31,228 nucleotides of DNA from Candidatus Endonucleibacter bathymodioli. GTDB taxonomy: Bacteria; Pseudomonadota; Gammaproteobacteria; Pseudomonadales; Endozoicomonadaceae. Where the stretch lies: NCBI GenBank assembly GCA_030674915.1, contig JASXSV010000029.1, positions 1 through 31,228 of the forward strand, read 5' to 3'. This document shows positions 1-7,601 of this stretch, one piece after another; positions within the stretch are counted from its first letter, which is position 1, and each line of letters begins with the position of its first letter. The position numbers and the translations under genes were made by a program. The notes under the pieces were generated by a model. The model was not told the origin of the DNA. It worked only from the letters and a program-made list of their open reading frames with translations, and searched no databases.

Positions 1-121
1 GTTTCGTATATTTAAGTACGAGATTCCATTGCGTTATGCGTTGCCTCTGAAGACAGCAGGCATTAATGTTAGGCGTGGCTTTATTGCGGAGATAATCGAT
101 AAATATGGCCGAGTTGCTTAT
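1..121 (+). pseudogene. menC: menC 5' fragment (second copy of the start of O-succinylbenzoate synthase)
   Basis: These bases match the start of the full menC at about 6570-6690 almost base for base, with a handful of substitutions. The encoded peptide corresponds to the MenC N-terminus (FRIFKYE, then GINVRRGF, then DKYGRVAY). Similarity stops abruptly at 121-122, where the terminal repeat of the window's main IS begins. The fragment also runs off the left edge, so whether more of a second men operon lies upstream cannot be seen. It has no catalytic residues and cannot be functional. It is best explained by duplication or IS-mediated recombination of the men locus. Confidence 0.8.
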
Positions 122-175
122 GGAATCTCTGAACAAGCACCTTGGTTTTTTACCAAATCCTAAAAATCCAAATTT
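122..175. mobile_element. terminal fragment of the IS5-family element (solo IS end)
   Basis: The stretch starts with the 16-base end GGAATCTCTGAACAAG, identical to the left end of the complete element at 9055. About 35 further bases still resemble that element (the TTTTTTACC and CCAAATTTAA blocks) before similarity fades. No transposase of this element follows, so this is a solo end left by deletion or recombination, and it forms the breakpoint of the menC fragment to its left. Confidence 0.7.
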
Positions 176-193
176 AACTTTCCGTCTGTGTCG

Positions 194-315
194 TTACGAT
201 CTTAATTGCGCCGCCTCTATCGGTGTGGCATCAATGATATTAATGAGACCTCCACTCATGATGATATTTTTGGTTTTCCGCTGACGATTAATCTCCGCCA
301 ATAATTAATCCCTTA
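194..315 (-). pseudogene. decayed IS5-family transposase fragment
   Basis: Read on the minus strand this encodes a short peptide containing LAEINRQ followed by IINIIDATPIEAAQ-like sequence (LINIIDATPIEAAQ) and a stop at 194-196. The INRQ...(V/I)DAT pattern is the segment around the first catalytic Asp of IS5-group transposases. The wording differs from the main IS of this window, so it is a different IS5-family member. It is heavily truncated on both sides and certainly inactive. Confidence 0.45.
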
Positions 316-397
316 GGTCGATGCGCTTCTGCACATCTCAGCCGGAACAAATAACTGAAATATACCTCAAGGCGTTTAGCTAACAAATATATTCAAG

Positions 398-1324
398 TCA
401 ATGAGGAGCATCACAATGGCTATACTCAGTACGCGTCGGAACCATAGTATTCCAAGCACATGGTGCAGCATTCCTCATTACAGCAATGTATGTATTCTCA
501 TCCCCAATGTTTTTTACCTTTTTATACTCTGAGTCATTATTCATCTCATTTTCATCATAGGCACTGAAACAGCGAACAATCATTGTCAATCTTTCAGCCT
601 CATACGGTCTCACCTGTCTACAATGCACTATTTTTTTACAGTCATCTCTTTTCATAGATTGGTCGACAATATATCCACTTCCCGTAAAGTTATTGAGTTC
701 TTTAAGAGGTTGGACGTTGCGAACTACCTGAAAACGACACTTTAACATCGAAGAAAGATTGAATACGAACTCATGCTCAGGTTTATAAGATGGAGAATTT
801 GTTACCCCTGATCTCGTGGCAGTGTAAAGATACGCATGATCCTCGTCAATGAATCCTAACGCTATTTGTGCATGTGAGCTAACAATATTGTCATTAGGTA
901 GCGTCATATCTAGGACAGCAAAAGCAAGAAAGTCCGGATTGTTTGTCATGTGCTCCCACCAATCTCTATGCCAGTTTAGAGCCATTTTATGCTTGGAGAT
1001 GTCATGATAAAGCCCTATCTGTATTTTCATATACTTTTTACCCGTATGCTTGCTCATATTTTTAGCTATTGTATTAAAAATCCCATAAAATTCAGGGGGG
1101 CAGTATAAACTTACTTTGTTTTGCTTAGATGTTGTCATTATATAATAGCTATCATGCGTTGTGTATAAATCATCATTTCCCATTGAGCATGTTATATTGC
1201 GCTCATCATGAATACTTCCCATACAATTTTCATTTACCCTTTTAATTACTTGCTGTTCACCAAAAGGAAATGGCACTACCAAATAACTCATCTCTCCATC
1301 GACAACAAAAGCATTGAATTCCAT
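398..1324 (-). CDS. hypothetical protein, 308 aa; possible 2-oxoglutarate/Fe(II) dioxygenase-like fold
   Basis: I do not recognise this protein with confidence. It is a complete 308-aa ORF starting at ATG 1324, with a purine-rich GCGGA about 8 bases upstream. It has no signal peptide and no obvious membrane segment. A weak fold hint: residues 118-121 read WHRD (an H-x-D pair), strand-like hydrophobic sequence follows (FLAFAVLDM), and near the C-terminus H234 is followed 11 residues later by R245 in ERLTMIVRC. That is the order of iron and 2-oxoglutarate ligands in PhyH-like dioxygenases. The spacing is plausible, but no other family signature was seen. It lies 41 bases downstream of the 72-aa exported peptide gene, probably in one transcript, and both are divergent from the BIR-RING gene. 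The C-terminus ends close to IS debris, so its last residues could be altered. Confidence 0.7.
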   Translation of the reverse strand: MEFNAFVVDGEMSYLVVPFPFGEQQVIKRVNENCMGSIHDERNITCSMGNDDLYTTHDSYYIMTTSKQNKVSLYCPPEFYGIFNTIAKNMSKHTGKKYMKIQIGLYHDISKHKMALNWHRDWWEHMTNNPDFLAFAVLDMTLPNDNIVSSHAQIALGFIDEDHAYLYTATRSGVTNSPSYKPEHEFVFNLSSMLKCRFQVVRNVQPLKELNNFTGSGYIVDQSMKRDDCKKIVHCRQVRPYEAERLTMIVRCFSAYDENEMNNDSEYKKVKNIGDENTYIAVMRNAAPCAWNTMVPTRTEYSHCDAPH

Positions 1325-1365
1325 AGCTAATTCCGCTTTATGCGCATCAGTTCTTTTTTTTTGCG

Positions 1366-1584
1366 TTAGCCCTTTTTTTTCATATATTTTTTAATCAGCG
1401 TAATGCTTTTATCATTCAGACCGAATGCAAGGTCATTAAATTTATTCTCTCCAGCAGAACAAGCAGTCATTCTTAATTGCTCACCTATATCTTTAAATGT
1501 CTCAGGATCACCTTGCCCGTAAGAAGAATGAATGAAGCATATCGCACCAAATAAAAAACATATAACCTTAATTAACTTACTCAT
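1366..1584 (-). CDS. small exported protein, 72 aa
   Basis: No known family was recognised. The N-terminus is a clear signal peptide: a short basic start (MSKLIK), a hydrophobic core (VICFLFGAICFI) and a plausible cleavage region around SSYGQ, residues 20-24. This leaves a mature peptide of about 48 residues with one cysteine and a very basic tail (KKYMKKKG). The start at 1584 follows a GGTGG ribosome-binding-like stretch about 10 bases upstream. It is the first gene of a probable two-gene minus-strand unit with the 308-aa protein and is transcribed away from the BIR-RING gene. Similar small exported proteins recur at 27324 and 27691. Confidence 0.65.
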   Translation of the reverse strand: MSKLIKVICFLFGAICFIHSSYGQGDPETFKDIGEQLRMTACSAGENKFNDLAFGLNDKSITLIKKYMKKKG

Positions 1585-1686
1585 AGTGCTATACCACCTA
1601 ATACTTTCATTCCTAAATAAGCATCATTCTCTACCGAAAATAACACTAGCTATTACAACACCACAATGCCCATATTGCAAATCCAA

Positions 1687-1733
1687 ACAGATCTGTATTA
1701 TTTATGGATAAGAGATTACTTACAGATCTGTAA
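1687..1733. promoter_or_regulatory. paired palindromic sites (possible operators) in the divergent control region
   Basis: The 10-base palindrome ACAGATCTGT occurs twice, at 1687-1696 and 1722-1731. The second copy extends to a 14-base perfect palindrome, TTACAGATCTGTAA, at 1720-1733. The centres are 35 bases apart. They lie between the minus-strand exported-peptide gene and the plus-strand BIR-RING gene, which is where an operator serving one or both would sit. No regulator is identified and no promoter boxes are certain, so the role is inferred from symmetry, repetition and position. Confidence 0.35.
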
Positions 1734-1941
1734 CACAATATCATACAAGCAAACTATGATAAAATAAATTATCTGACTCCCTTGCATAAACATAGAAAAT
1801 GTTTCCTATGCGAGAGGTTCTCACGCCATTTTGGCAAAATCCAAGTTCAGTTTTTGTTAGACGAGCATGCCCTACTTATTTTAGTAGTCGCAGTATGTGT
1901 TGGGAAATAAAAAATTTAGGTTTTTTGTATCATAAGCAATA

Positions 1942-1955
1942 TATACTATAGTATA
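1942..1955. promoter_or_regulatory. 14-bp perfect palindrome upstream of the BIR-RING gene
   Basis: TATACTATAGTATA is a perfect 14-base palindrome in an AT-rich stretch about 305 bases upstream of the BIR-RING start. It could be a protein-binding site or a chance feature of AT-rich DNA. The rest of 1734-2260 shows no other gene or clear promoter. Confidence 0.2.
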
Positions 1956-2260
1956 CAGTTTTACTGTGATAAACTCGGTTCTGTTTTGCTAGGCTTCTAG
2001 GTTTCTGTAATATTCAGAGATTGCTATTTGTGGTTCCCTTTCTGCATCATGTGAGAATATGCTAGGACTTATGTATGTATTGTTGTGTTTAATGAAGTCG
2101 GTCAGTAAACTAATTGCGTAAATGGTAATGGGCACACCAATAGTTGCAGAGCCTTGAAAAAATGTTATTTTCCCTAAAATAGAGGTAGCAGGGTAATGGA
2201 AAGAAGATTTAATAGTAAAAAAATACTTTTTTAAAGAAGAGAGGGGTATGTCTGTTTCTG

Positions 2261-4489
2261 GTGTTTTTGTGTTATATATTTATAAGCACCTTGTTTAGCG
2301 AAATGATTTTTGCTGCAGGTCGGGCGGAGTATAAGTCTTATTTGTTTAGGATAAAATCTTATAAGTCAGTGGATAGGGCGTATATATTAACCAATATAAG
2401 TCATGCACAATGCGCTCAAGCAGGATTTTTTAGTCTAGGAACTGGAGCATGGATGGAATGTTTTTGTTGTAATAAGAAAATTAATGCCCCTATTGATATG
2501 CCGCTTTATGGTGCGATGAAATATCCATATCATGACCATGACTGTAGTTATATTAAAGATATTAAGTTGAGGGATTTGCTTATTGTTAACGATGTTTCTC
2601 TTGATGATCTGTATAGTATTAGTATTAAAGATATTAAATTTTTTGGTATTCCTGCGGCGAAGGAAGCACCTCCTCTTGCTAAGGATGCTATCCCTATGCC
2701 ATTTGCTAGAATTGGGGCGAGTGTGAATAAAAAGATGAAAACGCCAAGTAACCCAGATGATATATTTATATCAGATACTTCAAGTAGGCCTGTTACTTTA
2801 GTGCAAGATGGCATAAGTGAATCGGAGATATGCAATCCATTTAGTGCTGCAGAAGGTACTGTATATCCAGATTCATTGCAAGTAACAGATAAGGAAAAAA
2901 TAGAAGTTTCTGCTATTGGGATGGATAGTACTCAGATTTTAGTTCCTCAAACCGAGGATCTAGTAAGTGAAAATAGTGATGATGATATCTCAAGTCATGA
3001 AAGAAAATCTGCCACGTCGGGCATGCCTGTTTCTTTGTTGGAAGACAGTATATGTGCGCTGGAAGAATGCAGTTTGGATAATGCTGAAGGTGGTAATGTG
3101 TATAAAAATGCATTACATAGACTATATATGGTCAAAAGTGGAATCAATCCTGAGCAACAAGCTATTTGGAAGTCATTTCATAATCAACTTAAAAGCAGGG
3201 ATCTTTATAAATTAGGTTTGTCTTTTAATATGTTTGACGGTGGCCCATCATTTCCTACTGTTATTAGATCAATCACAGAGCCTGAGTTCAAATATTCTTG
3301 TAGTTTTTCTGATGCTAGGGCAATAAATAAATCTTTTTTTAATGGTGATAGTTTTCTTACGTTATCTCTAATGTTAGAAATGAACAGAAAGCTTGTAATG
3401 GAAGCGTATCAACTGGGTACTACCAGTTATATTCTGCTGCTAAGAAGTTTTGGGGATGTGCATTTAAGTTATAAGTCATCTCCCTTGCGAGCCAGTGGTA
3501 TTGATAAAAGTCTTGGATCTTTAATTGGCCGTGACGGGAAATTCATTGGAGGGAATGATGTATTCGATACTGATATTGGTGTCGTGTTATTATTGGCTCC
3601 TAGGTATTTATTGTTAAAAAAACCAGACTGCACTGCTGCTGAGATTTCTGACTTTATATATAACTTAAGTAAAATGTTTTGTGAAAAGGTCATTGTAAAC
3701 AATATTTATACGTATTTAAATGATACGCAAAATACAAATGATTTCAAATATAATGAGGATGGATGTCAAGATTCAGATTTGTCTAGAATATTACTAATAC
3801 CATCAATTAAAGAAATGGCATTTTTAGAAAGCCAGCATCTCTGTGCTATGTATCTATGGTCTTTATTGAATACGATGAATATACGTGGAAGTGTGCCAGG
3901 ATTTGTAGACCCTAATCAAATAGCAGGATATGTCTCAATAGGGAACATGCAAAACATGATAAAGGAGTCTGGAGAGTCTGTATTTAAGGACAAAGATGAC
4001 TTGGATAGAAGGCTTATTGCTCTTTCTAAAAAGATAAAAAGTACACGTATGTGTGGACCTGAAGTGTGCATAACGGATGATATATTTGACGCATGTAAGC
4101 AGCAGTTTATAAAAAATATATCCGATTGTTATCTGTTTAGGAAATCTGACAAATTGTCGTATCAAGAGTGTTTTACGGTGTTATATCCTCATGGATCGTT
4201 ATCAGTTAAAGCTGACGCAAACTCGGGTGAAGTTGATAAAAATCCTGCGTGTTACATTTGCTATAAGGGGTTGGAAGTTGGTAAAACGGAGATGGTAGGA
4301 TTTGCAGATTGTAACCATTATCTTGATAAGAAATGCTGGCAAGATTGTAAGGATGCAGGAGTTGTACGCTGTGCTCTCTGTAGAAGAGATTTCACAAAAC
4401 CTTTAGAGTATATCTATGGCGCTGACGGTGTTTCTGTTCAGTCTAATAATGAAACTATAAATGTAGCTGTGGACGAGAGTGCTTTGTGA
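2261..4489 (+). CDS. IAP-like protein: N-terminal BIR domain plus C-terminal RING finger, with signal-like N-terminus
   Basis: A 742-residue ORF. Residues 1-20 are hydrophobic and signal-peptide-like (LCYIFISTLF, then MIFAAG). Residues about 28-97 match the BIR zinc fold: RIKSY (the R-L-x-T-F position), AQAGFFSLG, MECFCCNKK, D-x-P, and a terminal H/H/C cluster. Zinc ligands are C67, C70, H91 or H93, and C95. Residues 664-707 form a RING finger: C664, C667, C684, H686, D689, C692, C704, C707. The roughly 560 residues between are low in known motifs. BIR-RING proteins are eukaryotic caspase-binding ubiquitin ligases, so the inferred role is blocking host cell death after export. Start choice is uncertain: GTG 2261 sits 14 bases after AGAGGGG, while ATG 2248 is out of frame and closer to it. 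Upstream lies a divergent exported-peptide unit, and downstream the broken men operon. The domain calls are sound; function and host origin are inference. Confidence 0.9.
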   Translation: MFLCYIFISTLFSEMIFAAGRAEYKSYLFRIKSYKSVDRAYILTNISHAQCAQAGFFSLGTGAWMECFCCNKKINAPIDMPLYGAMKYPYHDHDCSYIKDIKLRDLLIVNDVSLDDLYSISIKDIKFFGIPAAKEAPPLAKDAIPMPFARIGASVNKKMKTPSNPDDIFISDTSSRPVTLVQDGISESEICNPFSAAEGTVYPDSLQVTDKEKIEVSAIGMDSTQILVPQTEDLVSENSDDDISSHERKSATSGMPVSLLEDSICALEECSLDNAEGGNVYKNALHRLYMVKSGINPEQQAIWKSFHNQLKSRDLYKLGLSFNMFDGGPSFPTVIRSITEPEFKYSCSFSDARAINKSFFNGDSFLTLSLMLEMNRKLVMEAYQLGTTSYILLLRSFGDVHLSYKSSPLRASGIDKSLGSLIGRDGKFIGGNDVFDTDIGVVLLLAPRYLLLKKPDCTAAEISDFIYNLSKMFCEKVIVNNIYTYLNDTQNTNDFKYNEDGCQDSDLSRILLIPSIKEMAFLESQHLCAMYLWSLLNTMNIRGSVPGFVDPNQIAGYVSIGNMQNMIKESGESVFKDKDDLDRRLIALSKKIKSTRMCGPEVCITDDIFDACKQQFIKNISDCYLFRKSDKLSYQECFTVLYPHGSLSVKADANSGEVDKNPACYICYKGLEVGKTEMVGFADCNHYLDKKCWQDCKDAGVVRCALCRRDFTKPLEYIYGADGVSVQSNNETINVAVDESAL

Positions 4490-4544
4490 GGTAATGAATG
4501 CTAGATATTATGATATCTAATTATTTTCAGACTTCATCTTACAA

Positions 4545-4580
4545 AATTGCCATTAGAGTAGTCCTATTCTAATGGCAGTA
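4545..4580 (+). terminator. strong stem-loop after the BIR-RING gene
   Basis: TGCCATTAGA at 4548-4557 pairs perfectly with TCTAATGGCA at 4568-4577. Three more inner pairs, one of them G-T, close a GTCC loop, giving a stem of about 13 bp. It lies 58 bases past the BIR-RING stop. On the plus strand no T-run follows, while on the minus strand a short T4 follows, so it is either an imperfect terminator or an mRNA 3'-end structure. Confidence 0.45.
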
Positions 4581-4662
4581 AAGGCTGATTGGCGTGTTGA
4601 TGGGTTCAGATATTGCCTCTGGGGTGGGGTAGTTGAGAGTTAGAAGTAGGTATCAAGAATCG

Positions 4663-4681
4663 CACCTTCAATGGTTATTGG
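4663..4681 (-). repeat. copy of the dispersed CCATTGAAGG(T/C)G motif
   Basis: On the minus strand this reads CCAATAACCATTGAAGGTG, close to motifs at 15305-15326, 17946-17970, 24378-24392, 29505-29522 and inside the spacers of the paralog array. The 4490-4727 stretch contains no other recognisable feature. Confidence 0.4.
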
Positions 4682-4727
4682 TATATCTCAGTCGCTTTTG
4701 CTATGCATTCCTGAGTAACCTCAGTTA

Positions 4728-5430
4728 CTAAACTGCTCTAAATTTCTTGCACAGGGTAATTGGAAAAACTATGTCATGTTTAGTGAGGAGTTTCGAGGAA
4801 TGGACATGGGGTATAGGCAAACTCATCATTATGTTGGAGCTATTGATAGTATTTGCTGTTCTTTAAAAAGTTGATTGTTGAAGAGTTTAATGATGGTTGC
4901 AATTGGGAGGAGAGGCGTGAGCGATTGTTGCAATTAAAATATGACAGTAGTCGTATTTAGTTGGTTATGGGAGCACAATTTGATGGTGGCGCACTGACGG
5001 AAGTTTGGATTGGTGTCAATATTGGTTCATTATTACCTGTTGATTGTGATTTATTTGTTGGTAATAGTCTACCTGTCAGGCTACTGGATGCTTTTCCAAA
5101 AAGCCATATTAGTGATGTTTATACTAACAGGGGTGCTAGTGGTATAGATGGTTTGGTTGCGACGGCCTCAGGCTGTGCAATGGCATCAGGAAAATGTTTT
5201 GTTGCTATTATTGGGGATATGTCATTTCTCCATGATTTGAACTCTCTAGCCTTGAGCAGAAAGGTTAAGAGTCCTTTTGTTGTTATTGTTCTTAACAATG
5301 ATGGGGGTGGGGTTTTTAACCGTCTGCCCTTGGGCACTATTGCGGAGTAAACAGAGATTTATTTTCAGATTCCTCATGGTCTGAATGCATTTAATGCTGC
5401 TACTATGTTTAGTATTGATTATTTGCACCG
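4728..5430 (+). pseudogene. menD: menD remnant (C-terminal half of SEPHCHC synthase), multiply disrupted
   Basis: MenD is the thiamine-diphosphate enzyme that condenses 2-oxoglutarate with isochorismate in menaquinone synthesis. The C-terminal half is recognisable: [37 protein letters not shown] (the ThDP/Mg region), [13 protein letters not shown] and, in another frame, PHGLNAFNAATMFSIDYLHR. Lesions seen: a frame change near 4870, an in-frame TAG at 4958-4960, a frame change with TAA near 5345, and an abrupt join to menH sequence near 5430 that removes roughly the last 80 residues. The N-terminal half is absent. The whole FAD-like and substrate-binding part is therefore gone and the gene is dead. 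The longest clean piece is 4961-5350. Confidence 0.85.
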
Positions 5431-5607
5431 TTTCCTGTGCACTACCTATGTGGCGAAAATGATAAAGCATTTTCTAATATTGGTAAGAAGCTTAATAAAA
5501 TGGGTTGCTTGCGGAGTTTGCAGTGTGTTGTTGGTGCAGGACATAACGTGCACAGAGAGCAGCCAGAAAAAGTGGCTGTTATTATTCGAAGATTAATGTT
5601 GCATTAA
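5431..5607 (+). pseudogene. menH: menH remnant (C-terminus of SHCHC synthase)
   Basis: MenH is an alpha/beta-hydrolase-fold lyase that follows MenD in the pathway. In the frame beginning at 5431 the peptide reads FPVHYLCGENDKAF, then SLQCVVGAGHNVHREQPEKV, and ends at TAA 5605-5607. YLCGEND and AGHNVHREQP are the Asp and catalytic-His regions of MenH C-termini. About 200 N-terminal residues, including the nucleophile-elbow Ser, are missing. The piece is joined directly and out of frame to the end of the menD remnant. This indicates one deletion spanning the menD-menH boundary. It stops 11 bases before menB, so it kept its operon position. Confidence 0.8.
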
Positions 5608-5618
5608 TGGAGTAAAGG

Positions 5619-6463
5619 ATGAGTGAGCAAACTGGACAGTCAGTGTTTTGGGAGTGTCTGACTGCTGGCTATGCCTATAAAGATATTCTCTATCATAAAG
5701 CCGAAAGCGTGGCAAAAATAACCATAAACCGCCCCCATGGCCATAATTCTTTTCGTCCTCAGACTATTATGGAAATTCGCAAAGCGCTGGAGTTGGCTCG
5801 GTTTGATGAAGATGTTGGGGTTGTTATACTGACTGGTGCCGGAGAAAAAGCGTTCTGCTCCGGTGGTGATCAGAGTTTGCGTGGTAATTCAGGTTATCAA
5901 GATGATCAGGGCGTTCAGCACTTGAATGTTCTAGATCTCCAGCGTCAGATCAGGACTTGCCCGAAACCAGTTGTGGCAATGGTTGCAGGATATGCCATCG
6001 GTGGTGGACAGGTATTACACTTGGTATGCGATCTGACTATTGCAGCTGATAATGCCTGCTTTGGCCAGACTGGGCCTAAAGTTGGCTCATTTGATGGTGG
6101 TTTTGGTGCCAGTTATCTTGCCCGTGTGGTTGGGCAGAAGAAAGCCCGCGAAATTTGGTTTCTATGCCGTCAGTATAATGCTAGAGAAGCATTGAATATG
6201 GGTTTAATTATACCGTTGTGCCTCTTGCGGATTTGGAAAAAGAAACTCTTCAATGGTGCCGTGAAATACTTCAGCATTCACCGTTGGCATTACGTTGCTT
6301 GAAGTCAGCAATGAATGCAGACTGCGATGGTCAGACGGGTCTGCAGGAGTTGGCAGGTAATGCGACGTTGCTTTTTTATATGAGTGAAGAAGCTCAGGAG
6401 GGCCGTGATGCTTTTTTGGAAAAAAGAGAACCAGATTTAAAGCGTTTTCGTCGTAGCCCTTGA
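5619..6463 (+). pseudogene. menB: menB (1,4-dihydroxy-2-naphthoyl-CoA synthase), broken by one frameshift
   Basis: MenB is the crotonase-fold enzyme that closes the naphthoquinone ring of OSB-CoA. The first frame (5619 to about 6210) gives [30 protein letters not shown] (oxyanion region), [19 protein letters not shown] and [21 protein letters not shown], all typical MenB motifs. At about 6206-6211, ATTATACC stands where ATTAATACC is expected. A one-base loss moves the remaining 80 residues ([18 protein letters not shown] to FRRSP) into another frame from 6218. Rejoined, the protein would be about 281 residues, the normal MenB length. ATG 5619 follows GGAG about 6 bases upstream. As read, the product lacks the C-terminal helices needed for trimer and active-site assembly. 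A sequencing error is the alternative. Confidence 0.9.
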
Positions 6464-6608
6464 TATCCATCAGTTAAGCTTTTTCAATAACTATGGGTGA
6501 ATGTTTGAAGTTCTTGATAGGGTTCACAATGGGGAAGAGGAATAAAAAATACATCCTGAGATCATAAAATTTCGTATATTTAAGTACGAGCTTCCATTAC
6601 ATTATGCG

Positions 6609-7601
6609 TTGCCTCTGAAAGCAGACGGCATTAATGTTAGGCGTGGCTTTATTGTGGAGCTAACCGATAAATATGGCCGAGTTGCTTATGGTGAAGCATC
6701 GCCACTACCGAGCTTTAGTGTTGAATCACTGGAGCAGGCTGGACGCGTATTATATAGCCAGCTACATTGTCTCGTTAGTGAGAAGGGAAAGCAAAGTCAA
6801 ATTAATTTCTTTTCTTCGGGAGCCAGTCCGTCGGCATCGTTTGCCATTGAATCTGCGCTATGGGGGCTATCAGTAAAGCACTGGTTGCCTTCTCCTAAGT
6901 TGGCTCCTTTGTTGTTGGGTGATGTAGATTGTATCAGACAGAGGTTGCGTGAATGGAAGGGGGGCTGGCCTTCGGAATTTAAAATGAAGGTTGCTAGAGG
7001 TGCTGTTGTTGATGATGTCAAAAGGGTAATAGCCGTCTTTAAACTGCTGCCAGAGTCGGTTAGTATTCGTCTTGATGCCAATCAAAAATGGACATTGTCA
7101 GAGGCACTTGAATTCTCTTATAGATTATTGACACAGGCTGGCACGAATGGTTATGGCGTACTAAAAAAAATAGCTTATATTGAAGAGCCAACAGCTAATA
7201 TTGCTGAGTTCCCGGGTTTTTATCGCGAAACAGGAATAGGATACGCTCTTGATGAAAGTATTCAGCATTGCAGGACAGTTAATACTCTTGGTTACAAAGG
7301 GCTAAAAGCGGTGGTGATTAAGCCAACGTTGATTGGAGGATTACACGATTGTCGGCAACTGACAAATGGGCTGTTGTTAGCGGGTATTAGAGTTATATTA
7401 AGCTCTTCTTTTGAATCTATTATAGGCATTCATTGTTTGGCACAACTGAGTGCCCATTGGTTTCCCGGAGAAATGCCTGGTTTGGACACTTTGTCTGCTT
7501 TTGTCGAAAACATCATAGAAGAAATGCCTGAGTCTGGTTATCCTCTGCCAGAAGCGGCATTAAATAAACTGGAGTTGGTATGGGAAGAGGAGCAGACGTG
7601 A
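6609..7601 (+). CDS. menC: O-succinylbenzoate synthase (MenC), start codon uncertain
   Basis: MenC is an enolase-superfamily enzyme that dehydrates SHCHC to O-succinylbenzoate. Superfamily motifs are present: FKMKVARG with the K-x-K pair, RLDANQKW (metal Asp), YIEEP (metal Glu), ALDES (metal Asp) and AVVIKPTLIGG (second catalytic Lys). The body is intact and full length. MenC similarity, shared with the copy at window position 1, extends upstream to about 6567 (KFRIFKYELPLHYA). In that frame only ATC and ATA codons lie between the stop at about 6543 and this segment. The first standard start is TTG 6609, which would cut about 15 conserved N-terminal residues. The original start may have mutated from ATG to ATA at 6564. 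The gene overlaps menE by four bases if menE begins at 7598. With menD, menH and menB broken, it has no substrate from its own operon. Confidence 0.85.
   Translation: MPLKADGINVRRGFIVELTDKYGRVAYGEASPLPSFSVESLEQAGRVLYSQLHCLVSEKGKQSQINFFSSGASPSASFAIESALWGLSVKHWLPSPKLAPLLLGDVDCIRQRLREWKGGWPSEFKMKVARGAVVDDVKRVIAVFKLLPESVSIRLDANQKWTLSEALEFSYRLLTQAGTNGYGVLKKIAYIEEPTANIAEFPGFYRETGIGYALDESIQHCRTVNTLGYKGLKAVVIKPTLIGGLHDCRQLTNGLLLAGIRVILSSSFESIIGIHCLAQLSAHWFPGEMPGLDTLSAFVENIIEEMPESGYPLPEAALNKLELVWEEEQT

Noticed and set aside
2548..3215. Minus- and plus-strand open frames inside the BIR-RING gene (2548-2835, 2913-3113, 2967-3215)
   Set aside because: They overlap a long gene with recognisable domains, have no ribosome-binding sites, and their peptides look like shadows of its codons.
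4961..5350. Taking the 129-aa open frame as an intact small ThDP-binding protein
   Set aside because: It is only the middle of MenD; flanking MenD sequence continues past the stops in other frames, so it is part of a broken gene.
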